Source: Syngnathus acus (lineage: Eukaryota; Chordata; Actinopteri; Syngnathiformes; Syngnathidae). Taken from it: DNA of 64,000 bases. The position numbers and the translations under genes were made by a program. Below are positions 35,991-49,281 of this stretch, one piece after another. The notes beneath the pieces are model-generated. The model saw nothing but the letters and a program-made list of their open reading frames with translations, was not told where the DNA came from and did no database searches. Position 1 is the stretch's first letter, and the number at the start of each line of letters is the position of its first letter. The DNA is taken from NCBI RefSeq assembly GCF_901709675.1, contig NC_051087.1:12835384-12899383 (forward strand), written 5' to 3'.

Positions 35991-36255
35991 TAGCCCACCG
36001 TCTAATGCGCATGCGCGTTTGTTTGCAGTCGAACCCTTTGAGCGTAAACCGTTATATTATTCGGCCCGTGCTGTCATCTGAGGGCAACGGGATCGCGTAC
36101 GTTATTTCAAAGTGTACGTTCGGCACGTTCGTTCGTTTTGTCAGCGACACGCGCCAAAGAAACGTTTGGGCTTTTTTTTGTTTTTGTTTTTTTGTTTTTG
36201 GAGGGGGCGCGGGAGCAGTTTTGTGTGGGTTTTCTTCGCGACAACAAGACGCGAG
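35991..36255 (+). promoter_or_regulatory. clgn promoter and probable non-coding exon 1
   Basis: A CpG-rich patch in AT-rich surroundings. TGCGCATGCGC at 36006-36016 matches the NRF1 palindrome. A donor GCGAG|GTTAGTG at 36255/36256 could join to the acceptor at 37867, directly before the ATG. No ER-stress element (CCAAT-N9-CCACG) was found by eye. The exon start is not determined. Confidence 0.55.
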
Positions 36256-37867
36256 GTTAGTGCGCTCTCATTCATTCTCGCTCTCTCCTTTGATATCGTT
36301 GCTAATATAACAAGCTAACCGTTGTATGTGTTATCAAAAAGCAGGGTTTACACTTGACACGATGTGGCGCGACATTTTAGAAGATAAGCTGAATTGGACT
36401 GCTTTGCGATCTTATTAGCTGGATAGGAGCAGGTGTTGCTGCAGAAAACGGTCAACTCCGAGGAGTTTGGACTGGACGTCGCAGTATTTTCCACAGGCAG
36501 CCATGTTAGCTCAACGACCTGTCCCAGGACCTCGAGAGTACTCGATTTGACAGCTCGCTTAGCTTGCTTGGACCGTTAAGAGATGCTGGGCCCGGTGCAC
36601 GCACAGGTCATTGCGAGGCTGATCATCGAATGTGCTCGTCGTGATGTTGAGAGAACATTTTAATTGGATCTCGTTTTTTATTTGACAGATTCAAACCGAG
36701 CCTCTGAAGTTCAGTCTGGGCAAAAAGCTTGATGTTTAGATGCTAATTGCAGGAAGAAGAAAAAAGTCAAGCAGTCCGATGAAAAGCTATTCAACACAGC
36801 CCCAAAATAAGTTATTAATGGATAATTTAGCAAAACAAAATTCTGTAAACCATAACTTGGATAGACTTTTTGTAGTGTAGTGTAGTATTGGGTTGCGCAA
36901 TAAAGAATCAAGTGCGTTATGTGTATGGCAAACGTGCATTACATTTCATTTTGATCCTTTGAAATTACATGCCTTTTATCTGACTGACCAATCAGAAGCA
37001 AACTTAATGCACATTGCCATCCAACAGAACAGAATCTAGGTGCCTTACTCACACAAAATAACTTAAAAGTAGTAATAAATATCAATAAATCATATTGTTA
37101 ATTTTGGTAATTTGCTAAGATTAACACCTAAAGAATTGAACTGGTTTCAGGGTTAAATTTACTCCCAAACTGTAATCTTAACATTTCCAGAGTTAAATGG
37201 CATCCAAAGTAGCTGTTGATCACATAGTGTCAGATTAACTCTACAGGGATGTAAATAATTACTCTTCCATGGCAGCTCCATTTTTCTAGTTTGAGAGACA
37301 TGAATCAGATCCATTCCCCCCCCCCCCCCCCTGCATTTTTACATGGTAAGTGTTAATAAGTTCAAACTTGCAAAAATTTGAATTATTGCTGTGAAGTGTG
37401 AACTGCAGTTTGTCCCATGACAAGAATTGTACAAAGTATTCTTTGTCATCAGCAACAAAGAGCAAATTTGGTCATTAGCTAACTTTGCGGCGTGCAGGCA
37501 GGACTTCAAAGCTACAGTTATAACTTAAATGAAATTGTGATTTGTTTTTTACTAGTCTTTCGTCTTTATTTCATAGCGTGTCTTGACTGAGCAGTTTCCA
37601 GTCTTTTGCGGTTATCGTCCAATCAGATTTCAGTTCCATGTCTTTCCATGTAAATGAATTCTACCCAGGGCTTTAGAGGGAACAGGAAGGCCGTTTGGGG
37701 AATAAATTACTAACTTCAAGCCTCGCCAAAGGGTACTGATAAAATGCCATAGCCTCTAATTATCTGTGCCCTCCATCCTTTTATGCACTTTATTGTATTT
37801 TATGTCATTATATTGTTTCTGTTGTTCCCCTCACATGCAACCACCACATGTTCATTTGTCCTTAAAG

Positions 37868-40800
37868 ATGATGCTGAACAGGCGCTGGATGTGGAGGATG
37901 GTGTTTCTCTTTCTCCTGACCATGGCAGTGGTAATAGCCCAAGGGCAGTCCGAAGTTGACCAATCAGATGTCGATGAAGAGATTGCCTTGGATGATGAGG
38001 AAATGGAGCCTTTAGTCACTGAGGAAGAGGAGGAAGAAGAGGAGGAGGTGGAGGAAACAAAGGCAAAACAAACAGACCCTCAAAGCACAACCAATGACAA
38101 AGTGTCCTTCCAAGTGAGAAGACGAAGATTTTATTAATATTAAGAATATAGAAACTCCTTCACTGCCATTGACATCAAACATCACTTTGTACTGGTCTGG
38201 CAGTGAATGAGTTAAAAATGGGACCGGAAGAAATGTGACCATTTTATTGATGTTGGCTTCATAGGTAACATATGAGACTCCTGTGCCGGCTGGAGATGTG
38301 CACTTTGCTGAAACATTTGATGATGGCTCACTTGGCAGGTAATCTGAGCTTTTGATGCAAAATGGCATGTGAACCCTCAACATATAATAATATAGGTGTT
38401 AAAACTCAAAACTGAGTTGAAGGTGATCATCGTGGCATACTGCAACATTATCTAGAGAGGAGATAACAGTTGTTTCATATCTGAAAAGTGAAAACGTAAT
38501 GATATTTTGACCTCGGAAAGAAATTGTGGCAAATGATTGAATAACACTTAGGTTATTACACATTTAACATGTTTTCAGTCAGGTGTTATCCTTGTCAGTA
38601 GCTAGAGAAAACTGTTTAGACCATCATCTATAACTAAAACGAGCATGAGTTGGGAGTCATTTATTGTCTTTGTGGTTTTCTTAGATGGCAGGTGTCCAAA
38701 ACAGTAAAGGAAGATGCAGATGATGACATCGCCAAATATGATGGTTTGTTTTCTTTATCTCTTTCAACCAGAAATTATGTTAGAGGATTTATTTTTTATT
38801 CTCTGGGTGCCTTATTGTGTCCATTGTACACTAAGAAAAAAGTTGTTGTGCAGGGAAGTGGGCAGTGGAGCAGCTGAAGGAGAACAAGATTCCAGGAGAC
38901 CAAGGCTTGGTGCTCAAATCCCGTGCCAAGCATCACGCCATCGCTGCCATGATGGACAAACCTTTTGTCTTCCGGGATGAGCCCCTTGTCATACAGTCTG
39001 TACACACACATGCATGCATATACATTGGCTTTTAATGTTTATGTCGTGACGTTTACAACAAAGGAATTGCAGTTGGTTAATGAACAAAATGGATCCTAGC
39101 CAAATTGTGTTGAGTAACTGCTTTGTTTGTGTTTGTTTCGCTAGGTATGAAGTTAATTTCCAGGATGGCATTGACTGCGGTGGGGCTTATGTTAAACTGC
39201 TTTCAGACACCGGTGATGTCAATCTGGTGCGGTCATGCTAATGTGAGAATAATCGGCTTACTTAAACACGATACGTAAGTCTTGGCTTTTCCCGGCCTTT
39301 AGGAACAATTCCACGACCGCACACCTTACTCCATCATGTTTGGACCCGACAAGTGCGGCGAGGACTACAAGCTGCACTTCATCTTCCGTCACCTGAATCC
39401 CTTGAACAAAGATTTAGAGGAAAAGCATGCTAAGAGGGCTGATGTGGACCTCAAGAAGTTCTACACTGACAAGAAGACTCACCTCTATACTTTAGGTATG
39501 GTAGCATGCCAGCATGTGTGGCAGATGATTTTTTTTTTGAGGGGGGGTGGATTTCATCCTTGTAGCAGATAAAATTTAGCAATATGGAATTTGGTATGTT
39601 GCATTTTGAGATGCTCTGACACCACATATTCACTGTGCACTTGTATTGACACCTCCATATGGTGTTTATTCATTGCGGGTCACTGCTACTTTCCACCACA
39701 AAAGACCAAATAAACCTCATGACAGCATATTAAAATAGTTGCGCTGACAAACTCTAGTGTCAGTAATGCATGTCTGTGTGTTCCTTCGTTGCAAGTCTTG
39801 AACCCAGACAACAGCTATGAGATGTTCATTGACCAGTTCAGCGTGAGCCGCGGCAACCTGCTCAATGACGTGGTGCCTCCGGTCAACCCGCCTAAAGAGA
39901 TCGACGATCCGAACGACTTCAAGCCCGAAGACTGGGACGAGAGGGCCAAGATTCCCGACCCCGACGCTGTCAAACCTGACGACTGGTGATATGAACAGCT
40001 GCGCTCGCAGAACTAGCTTTGGCAGCACATTGCCATTTTGAAATGTTGTCAGATGACTTGTCGATTTATAGTAAAACGTGCTTTGTGTCAGGGATGAGGA
40101 CGCACCTGCAAAGATTGAAGACTCAGATGCAGTGAAGCCAGAGGGCTGGCTGGAAGAGGAACCTGAATACATCTCCGACCTGAATTCTGAGAAACCAGAA
40201 GACTGGCAAGTAGACAGTGAACACATTTCCAACAAACACATACAATGAAGCACAGCATACTTTGGCATTCAGGAACTCCCATTTTCTCTTTTACAATATA
40301 TAGCATGCTCAAGCCAAAGCAATAAAAGTATTGTTTTGGCACGATCTGGTGGCATCTTGGTGCCAAGGAAACAATTTAAAGTGATTTAAGGAGCTTCATT
40401 TAGACAAAAGTAGTCATTTGCTACCATCTGGTGGCATTTCGGGGTGGGGCTCATTTATTCCGATTTTTGGTATCATGGTTTCCACCCCTCGTGAGAAGAG
40501 AGGGATTACTACTGCACTGTATTGTATTGTTTTGTCTTTTACGCTATGAACGATTTAGCCTCATAGCTCTCCCATGTGTAGGGATAAAGAGATGGATGGA
40601 GAATGGGAGCCTCCGCAGATCCCCAACCCTGCCTGTGAAAGTGCTCCAGGGTGTGGGCTGTGGAAGCGACCCATGATTAACAACCCTCAGTACAAAGGCA
40701 AGTGGAAAGCCCCACTGGTAGACAACCCCAACTTTAAGGTAACCAACCTCCAGCTTGCCTGACGTTGCTTTTGTTTTCTGTGGGCCTGATTTACGAAAGG

Positions 40801-42928
40801 TTTGCACGTGCGAAAACGGGTGCAAAAATGATTGCATGCTCACGCAAATGGGTATAGAAGTAAAGCTCTTAACTGGCATCTCCCAAACTTTGTTTTACTA
40901 AATGGACAAAATTGCTACGTGGTTCATATTGTGTGTTTATAGCTGAATGGGCAAAATACCGGCGGGGGTAGATGCAAATTTAAAAATGATGACTCTGATT
41001 ATTGTGGTGAGGAGGAGGCATGGGGAGAATGAATCCTTTCCGCAACACTTTATAATTATGCCACAAACACTTACTGTATTAATTTATTGTAGCGATAGAT
41101 GTGTATTCTTTAAGTCAGTAAGTAGTTTGCTGGTTTGCATCTTCTGGTAACACATTCAACCCCTTCACTCAAACATTTCTTGTGGCGCTGTCACAAATTT
41201 ATCTACAGCTCCAAATTATTAATATGGCAGTTTCTGTTGTGTTTGTGTCGAGTGATGCACAGGAGTTGTCGTCTTTGCAAAAACATTGATTTAATTACTC
41301 AATGGGAGCAATTATTACAACAACTTGTTAAAGTAAATTTAGTACCCGCTTTTCATAGTAAACCAGGCCCATTGCCTACATGTCCATCTGAGGGTGTTGA
41401 TGTCTATTTTGTTATTGATTTTCCCTAAAGGGGGCCTGGAAGCCTCGTAAAATCATGAACCCGGAATATTTTGAGGACCTGAAGCCATTCAAAATGACGC
41501 CTTTCAAGGCCCTGGGCTTGGAATTGTGGTCCATGACGTCCGACATCTACTTTGACAACTTCATTGTCACCTCCCACAAGGAAGTTGCTGACCGCTGGGC
41601 CTCGGACAGCTGGGGTTTGAAGAAGCTCGTGGCCAGTGCTAACGAGGTTAGTGTTGACGCTCGATTAATTATTACAGCAAATGTGCATCGATACGCTCAG
41701 TGAGATCAACAAGGGTTCAAATCGTCCTCCCATCAGCCCGGGATTTTTGCCCAGCTGATGATTGCAGCAGAGGAGCGCCCATGGCTCTGGGTGGTCTACA
41801 TTCTGACGGTTGGTCTGCCCCTGGGACTTGTTGTGCTCTTCTGCTGGCCTAAGGTACCATTCAGTTATTCAAAGCAGGCTGATGTTTATCTGCACAATCT
41901 TAAATAAAAAATGTTGGTCGCAGAAACCAGATGATTATATGTACAAGAAAGTGGATGTGCCGCAGACTAATGTAGAAGAAGAGGATGAGGAGGAAGAGGA
42001 GGAAGATGCAGAAGATGGCACAGACAAGGATGACAAAGATATCGAGGCTGAGGACGCGGAGGAAGCACCTGCAGGTGAGACAGACACCCCAACTAGTGTT
42101 GCTCTTCCCGTTTAAGTCAATCCCAAAATTTTCTTTACAATAATATGTTGTATGTGCCCCGACTAATCCAAACACGACATTCTGATCAATATTGCTTTTG
42201 TGGAATAGTTAAACAGCAACATTCACCCATTTATATCTCAGGGGGTGGCCATTTTGCCACTTTCTGTCGACTGAAAATGACATAACAGTTACCAGGTTTC
42301 AGGTCACAACCAATCACGCGCACTTATCATTTTCCAGGTGACAAAGGGGCAAAATAGCCACCACCTTAGATGTATATAAAGAGGTGGCTTTCGCCTGTTT
42401 AATTCATATTTTACATATCACATAAGAAATTTGGGCGTTGACTAACTCTTTAACCACAGTCTTACTTCAAACTATAGCAAAAGCTCAGGACAACGATGGT
42501 CCAAATCCAAGAGCTGGCCAACCAGAGGGGAATTGTGACAATGAGGATGGTGGAGAAGGGGAGGAAGAAGAGGAGGAGGAGGAGGAGGAGGAGGAAGAGG
42601 AAGAGGAAGAAGTGGAGGAAGAGGAAGAAAGCAAAGCTCCTGAGAGAACTCAAGAAGAGGAGGAGGTAAGGGAAAAAGTAATGTCTGTGCCCCAGAAAAG
42701 CTTTACTATGATCTGGAATCCAAATTAGCCTAAAAATAGATCAGTCATTTAATTTGAAGGCATTTTTTTATATTCGTAGGCAGCCGAAATGTGACATTAA
42801 ACAGTGTTGTGTACAATATCACGGTCTCATTTTGCTCACGGTGTCCTCTCTTCCAGCCGGATGGAGGCAGTGACGCTGCTGAGAGCAACAAACAAGCTGT
42901 GAGGAAGAGGAGGGTACGGAAAGACTGA
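37868..42928 (+). CDS. clgn: Calmegin, ER lectin chaperone of the calnexin family
   Basis: Coding exons: 37868-38113, 38265-38338, 38685-38743, 38854-38995, 39145-39226, 39303-39495, 39796-39985, 40092-40205, 40582-40738, 41431-41646, 41737-41853, 41924-42074, 42478-42665, 42857-42928; 2001 nt, 666 aa. The family binds monoglucosylated glycoproteins in the ER; mouse calmegin is testis-enriched and needed for sperm fertility. Seen: hydrophobic signal at residues 12-27, an acidic stretch, a lectin domain ([34 protein letters not shown]), a P-domain with [19 protein letters not shown]-type repeats (about 275-420), a membrane span after EERPWLW (about 507-527), and a very acidic tail with a long Glu run. 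It ends VRKRRVRKD, an ER-retrieval-like tail matching human CLGN rather than CANX. The neighbour scoc supports the call. The intron after 40205 is GC-AG; the donor at 38996 (GTCTGT) is weak. Confidence 0.9.
42556..42648 (+). repeat. Coding GAG/GAA repeat in the clgn tail
   Basis: About 90 bp of GAG/GAA codons, with one GTG, inside exon 42478-42665. It encodes the Glu run of the cytosolic tail and is likely to vary in length between individuals. Confidence 0.85.
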
Positions 42929-43908
42929 GGTGACATCTGTATCTGCCACCCCCTCCCTCCTTAGGGACAACATGCAGGGCTGTCACTCGTTGAGCAGGAC
43001 AGAACATGCATTTCCTCCAATCTCCTGGTAGCCTCCGGTCAACCCGGTTGCCCCATTTGCATCTTTAATCCTTCTGTGACAAAACTGAACCCAGTGGTCC
43101 TCCTTGTCTTGCCTTTCAGATGCATCATAAGTGTGTTCTGCTAACCCCCCCCCCCCCCCCAAATTTCAATGTCTGCTTCAAAATATTCATTCTTTTCCTT
43201 GCTTACCTATTGGCTGGCTGGAAGCCCACCATGTTAGTCTCGCTCTCAATTCATTGATCTGTCTCCTCAGAGTAAAGGCAGTGTACAGCATCTGTCCTTT
43301 GCTTTCAATAACACGTTGAAGGGCACAAAGTCCTTCCTTGTTCAGTTTTTCCAGGCGGGGACGCCATGTTGTGTGAAGAGGTGACCGCACTGTGAAGAAA
43401 GCTGACCTTAAAGTTTCTGTAAATAGTTTAATTTAAGCATTTACTTTTGTGTATTTTATATTTAACAAGTTAGAGATCAATGTCTTTAGTTTCAAATAGT
43501 TATGCTAGCGCTGATGAAATGATTAACTTAAAAGGCACACAGTAGTGCGCAGACCTCTGCAATGCACTAAAACATATTCTCCCCACTGGTAATCAGATCA
43601 GACAGAATTTTTTTTTATCTTGGTGCATGGTGGATTCCTTTTAAGAGGTAACAAGATATCCGTATCCAGTGGCTGGAAGGTTGTAATCGTGTGGTAAAAA
43701 AAATGTATGGTTCTTTGGTGTGTGTGATTTTAGCACCAACAGTGAATGCCTTGCCATTGAGTATAATTGAGCAAAAACAGTGCTTCTTTATGACATGCCC
43801 TTGGAACACAGTAGACCTTAAGTCTCAAAGCTTATGTTGAGTTCCTGCCAGACATTGGCAAATACCATATCTGTTTACATTTGTTGGCATACTGCACATT
43901 GCTCTGAA

Positions 43909-43914
43909 AATAAA
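43909..43914 (+). other. Polyadenylation signal of clgn
   Basis: AATAAA about 980 bp after the clgn stop codon. The 3'UTR shows no other gene; it holds a C-run near 43145. Confidence 0.65.
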
Positions 43915-44000
43915 ATGAAATATTTAATAAGTATTTGTCTCAGGTGTAGTCATTAAGATGTCACTGGGGACACAATAAATCCAGAATGAGCATAAAACTT

Positions 44001-44006
44001 TTTATT
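44001..44006 (-). other. Polyadenylation signal of scoc
   Basis: Reads AATAAA on the - strand about 1.2 kb after the scoc stop. It lies under 100 bp from the clgn signal on the other strand, so the two genes end nearly tail to tail. Confidence 0.6.
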
Positions 44007-45216
44007 AAAAACAATGCTCCAAAGTAACAGTGCGCAGGGTATCTTTTCACATAAGATGGATCCTGGAGTGTATTGTATAGTCTGAAATATTTTTAAACAA
44101 CCTAAACATATCAAAATAATTATAATAAATTACAACTTTTCCCTTTTTGAGAGCATTTCCATCAACTATTATGACATGCATGACTACTTTTACAATCAAA
44201 TGAACATTTACCGAGGGCATTAAATTTTGCTGCTACGTCTATTTTGGAAAAGGGACGTGCCCTTCCTTTTGCAGTTCAGTTTGGAGAACAGCATTACATT
44301 TCCGGTCCTGCGCTCCCCACAATAGATCAATAGCACTTAAATGCACTAAACTGCTTTCAAGTAAAAAGCATCTGATCTCTGCTCGCGTCTGGCGAGCCCG
44401 GATGTCTTAACTCATCCAGATCAACGCTTTTTCGTCAAGCAACCTGCAGCAAATCATGTTTTTAGTATGACTGGCAAAGCAAATTATAATTCATTATAGA
44501 TATGCTTTGCTAACAGGGGCTAAAGATGTACATGCCATTTTAATACATTTTACAGGAAGACTGTTCTGCTTGGCAGTGGTCAAAACATGACAGTCATGCA
44601 ATGTGGACTCATGATGACTTGAGAAAAACAAAGACATTAAAGTCACAACATTAATAATTAGAGCCTGGGTTTCATCAGCCTGCTTACATGTTGAAGGCTT
44701 AATCAGGGAGTTGGGATCACATTGTCTTAAAACAGAAAATCAGGTTGCTAACAATGACACCAGGTTATGACCTCAAAGACAGTAAAATGACTCATGAACC
44801 TTTAATGGACTAATTCGATCAGTCATGTGGCACCCCTCCCTCATCTGTAGTATGGAGAGCAACCAGATAATCTTCTGCTCATGTCTGGGGAGTTTCATGT
44901 AAAATATTAATGTGAATGTTAATTAAAATGTACTTAAACTCTACAGTTAGCTGCAATCATTTGCACCTCTTCACAATTTCCGTACACATGTATTTTTACA
45001 TGGAGCCTACCTGTTTGCTTTGCACACGCAAATGAGGGCTCCACACATCCACCAACAATTTTGCTGCAATAATAATTGGGAACAAGTGCCACATGACAGA
45101 TTAAAAGTGAATTAGCACAGTCAGAGCAAGCAGAACAGGTGACCAACATTTTCAATTTGTGCCCAGGTCTGAGGGAGCCCGTGGCCCGCCTCCTTTATGT
45201 GGTTCCTTGGCTCAAC

Positions 45217-48200
45217 TCACTTGCGTTTGCTCTTGGTGTCCGTTGTCTGAAAGACGCTGGACGCAGACATGAGGTTCTCGATGTACTGACCGAGTACCTG
45301 GTTCTCTGACTTCAACTTTAAGTTTTCCTCTTTGACCGCGTCCACCCGTGCTGAAAGGTCTGCAACAAACAGATAAGTTGTTCAGTTTTGTTTTTTGAAG
45401 TGTGAATTAAACTGGTGGTCTTTGGCTTTAATCGGTACCCAAGAATTATATCTCACCTAAAAATAAAAACAGTGATCCTTGCTGTACTGTAGAGCTTTGA
45501 TTAACAATTGAATACATTGAGCTAAATATCACATAAATATTACATTTTCGGGGTAAACAGATTGATTACCTTAATCATTTCATTGATGGCAAATTGGTTT
45601 AGTCGATATGTCAATTATTAATTTGCACATTAAAGAATTGAAGACGTAAGCTACGGATGGTCATAAGAGCAGCTGGTGTGATAAGCCGTGATTTACATAG
45701 GATCCAATTAGCTAACTAATTGGAACTACTGGTGGCGAATAAATTCATTTCATTTGCAGCAGCCAGAGTTGGCTATGTTACCTTCCAGCGTATGCTGAAG
45801 TTCTAACACTTGATTTATTAGCCTCGTCTTCTCCTCCATCTCCACCTGGTTCTCCAGGTCCCCTGAAAGAAAATCGAGTAGTATCACCTCCACTCAACAA
45901 ATGATTGGTTCTTGGATATTATGAGTACACATACCATCTATATCGCAGTTCATGATGAAGAGATCGGTCTCTGGCTTAGTATACAGGGCTGCAGCTCTGC
46001 TGTCCACTGTAGCAGAATGACAAGACACACTTAAGTAGGGATGGGGATCAAGCCGTTGTTGGTGAAAACTGTTTCCCAGTAATTCCATTCCTAGGGAATC
46101 CTTTGGTTGATTGCTTGACAAATGCGCTTATCGAGTCCCTGTATTCAAATGAATCATGATAGTTTCGAAGCATACATTTTCGTGTCGACCAATTTTTGGG
46201 GACAACTTAGGTCGTCTTAGTCTCTGTGTCCAAATTCACAGGCTGTGTCCTCCTAAGGCTGTTTTTTTTTTAAATTTGTGGATTGACCACACATATTGAT
46301 ATTAGGTTTCGGGTTAATGTATCGACATTTAAAAACATGCCATTTAGCCATCAGTAGCTTAGAAATGTTCAGATTCGTTGCATGGGTAACACTTAAGTGG
46401 TTTTGATTCACTCGTTTCTTTTCACTCCGTTGTTAGAAAAGATGTGTGACGGAGGCTTCGTAGCAGACTTTCGTGACGCCCACATTGCTCCATTCTCTAC
46501 GACAGCAATGCATTAAACACTGCTTGACACGCCCACTCGCCCAAGCTGTCGGAAACAAAGATGAAAAAGCTCATATGCATGTGTTCAGTGTTTCCGGTGG
46601 AGCATTTACTTTGAAGTTCCAGACACAAGTCGTCGCTAGACCAATCAGGGCGTCTTCGGGTGGCTCCACGTATTAAACATCATAGAAGAGGATAGGAAAG
46701 CGTAGAAGAAGAGAGAGGCAAAATGAAGGCTGTGAAGGTCACATTTTCATAGCCTTAACTCACGGCCCATCACCACAGAGGCCAGATTCGAGGGCGAAGT
46801 TTGGCTATATCATGCGATACTGGAGACGGTTTTGTTTTCGCCAAAACAACGCATTTGCAATCACCGTGGTTAATTTGAATGATAAGCGATTAATAAAGTT
46901 GAATTTTCTGTCAAGTGGTGGAAATATGAATGTGGTGTTTTTCATACATTGAGCAATAATGTAGATTGTAGAAGGTTCTGTCTGAAGCCAGATTTTTTTT
47001 TTTTTTTTTTAAAGATTGTGTTGCACTCAAAGAATCTATAAGGGACATCCTCTTGTGATGTTCTTGTTGATCTGATTTATGCAGAATCGCGCCAAGGAGA
47101 GCTGTATGTTCCTGCACATGGTTCTACACTAAAACTCCTAAATACTCCTGGGGGTTAAGATTAGGGGATGTCCTTAACATTTGCCAACTGTGGCCATGTG
47201 AAGCCCTTTAAAACATTTCTATCAGTAAGGGCTATACAAATAATTTTGACGTGACTTGGATGCAAACGAACCACGATATAACAGGTGAACACCATTCATT
47301 GTATGTGAATCTAATAAAATTTAGAAACAATGTGATTAAATTTCCAATTGGCCAATTGGATTTGCAGTGTACATCTAGCTTGGTTTTCTTTTGTTTTAAT
47401 GTTTTTACTTGCAGTTCAGAAACTGGGAAACACTTGCATGGGTGCATTGCTTATACGATGGAAGGTTCCACTTTAGCAGATGCCGCACCCTGTTAGTTGC
47501 TTCATCTGACCCTCGGTTTTCTGGTCAGGTTCTTATTCAAATAACAACTGTAATGTACTTTTTAAACTTATTCCTTCACTCATTATCGGTCAATAATCAA
47601 GTTACAATGTAACAAATTGAGATAGGCTTGTGTGGAGCAGCGTATTCAATTACGAGCAACTCCATCAAGTAACACATTAAACCCGAGCCTCTAGTGCAAA
47701 TTATATATACTTTAGAATCATTTAGGCTTTAGTATAAAGACTGTGTCTAATCACGACCTCTAACCAAAGCAAATTCCACCAATTTAGCTTGTAGGCCGTT
47801 GTTTACGTTGTTTAGCTTTGCTAGCTAACTGTCTTTTAGCGGTCAACTACGAACGCTCATTGATGAAACTACACTTTACCGTTTCAAAAACAACAAATCA
47901 AAAGCGTAAATGTTCAAACACACGGAACGACTTACGAATGTATTTCTACTACCGCCCTATTGATTTCTTTTGGCCACCGGGATGCGGCTAACATTTGATG
48001 CTAAATTGGGCAGCTAAATGCTGTTGCTGTATTACATTCAAAACCGCGGGGGTAAACAGCATATAAAAACGATTTATCGTCTTCCCACTCACCGAAATCA
48101 AGACTGTATGCTCTCCGAAACACGGAGTGTCGTTGTAAACACGGACAGACAAACTAACACACATGTACACACTCACACACAGTGATTCACGATGACGCCA

Positions 48201-49181
48201 CTGATGAGGATTCCTCACCTCCGCATATGTGTGCCGACAGCGACCGACAGGAGGCGCTAATATCCACACATCCACCAATTGAAGGCTGTACGTATATACA
48301 GTGATCCCTCGCTACTTCGCGTTTCGTTTATCGCGGCTTCACTCCATCGCGGATTTTTTTCCTAATTAAAAAAACATTTAAAAGTCAAAATAAAACTTCT
48401 AAATAGAGGAAACATGCAGTCGAGGTCAAAATGGCCATCCCCTGAGATGGATAAAAACAGGTCGATATTTCTGCTTAATTCATAATGCACAAATGCAAAA
48501 GTATTCAGAATACCTTGTTTAAACTACTGGGGGCACCTAGAACATGTTTTACTTGACTTCAACTTTGAAGTATGACTGATTACAATCTTCACAGAACTAC
48601 AGTATTGTATGTCTATGTTAGTATTTGTTTTTACAGACGGTTGTATGAAGTGAACATCGGGAGAACTAAGGTGCTGCCACAGGCAGTCTTGTATATGTAG
48701 TTTTTCATTCAGCATCCAACAAATTAGTTCAATATGAAATAGTTTACAAACTGTGCACAGACAAGCAAAAGTGTGGTTTATGGCTTCTCTCTTATGTTAA
48801 ACACTGAAGGAGGGAATATTTTCCTTAGAGGTAGTGGTCAAAATGGGAAAAGGAATTGATTAATCGTTTTTGGTATTTCATACCAGGAACTAAGCAATTC
48901 AACTTTGGAAGAAATGATAGTACATACCACAGTTGTGGTTTTCTCCAATGATTAGTATTTGGTTTTAGCAGATAGCAAGATTTGCCACTGAAAATAATGA
49001 ATTTAATCAACAGCTTTAGTTTGCTTAAGTTTGTTGGTACATACATGTTGGTGAATTTTAAGATGAGAATGTAAGCTTTCTTTTCATGTTTACAAAGGAA
49101 TGCTTGTAAGGCTTTACCTGGGTCGTCTGCCAGCGAGATGTTGGTAAAAGTCTCATCTTCCTCCTCCAAGTTGGCCTCCAT
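45217..49181 (-). CDS. scoc: Short coiled-coil protein (SCOC)
   Basis: Coding exons in transcript order: 49118-49181, 45935-46006, 45782-45862, 45217-45359; 360 nt, 119 aa. SCOC is a small Golgi-associated coiled-coil adaptor; published work on the family links it to ARL1 and to autophagy start-up. The last two exons encode an almost invariant coiled coil: [38 protein letters not shown], then [18 protein letters not shown] and the tail KSKRK. The first exon reads [20 protein letters not shown], like the first exon of a longer human isoform. An in-frame ATG at 49280 (MIQAAGECGG) would add 33 residues. I prefer 49181 because similarity to human begins there. A shorter form could begin at MNCDIDG (start about 45953) if exon 48094-48250 is used as first exon. 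Confidence 0.93.
46007..48093. other. Large scoc intron, proximal part
   Basis: No coding exon recognised. Holds a T-run near 46990-47010 and otherwise unique-looking AT-rich sequence. Confidence 0.5.
48094..48250 (-). promoter_or_regulatory. Possible alternative first exon and promoter of scoc
   Basis: On the - strand a strong donor, GATTTCG|GTGAGTGGG, ends a putative exon at 48094. It contains no start codon in frame with scoc that I can see, so it would make a 5'UTR spliced to exon 45935-46006 or 45782-45862. The exon start is not determined. Confidence 0.4.
48299..48362 (+). repeat. Fragment of a dispersed DNA repeat
   Basis: GTGATCCCTCGCTACTTCGC followed by TTATCGCGGCTTCACT is a widespread fish repeat end, from memory. 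The far end of the element was not found, so extent and class are open. Confidence 0.45.
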
Positions 49182-49281
49182 GACCTCCCTTTCCTTCTTC
49201 TCCTTCACCGTAGTGTTTTTTCCTATTTTTGCCTTTGAAATATTTGCCCTACCTCCACACTCACCTGCTGCCTGAATCATT

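Noticed and set aside
37868-42928. Calnexin (canx) rather than calmegin
   Set aside because: Some blocks are canx-like (CESAPGCG), but the VRKRRVRKD end, [10 protein letters not shown], the KEVAD block and the scoc neighbour favour clgn. Residual doubt is kept in the confidence.
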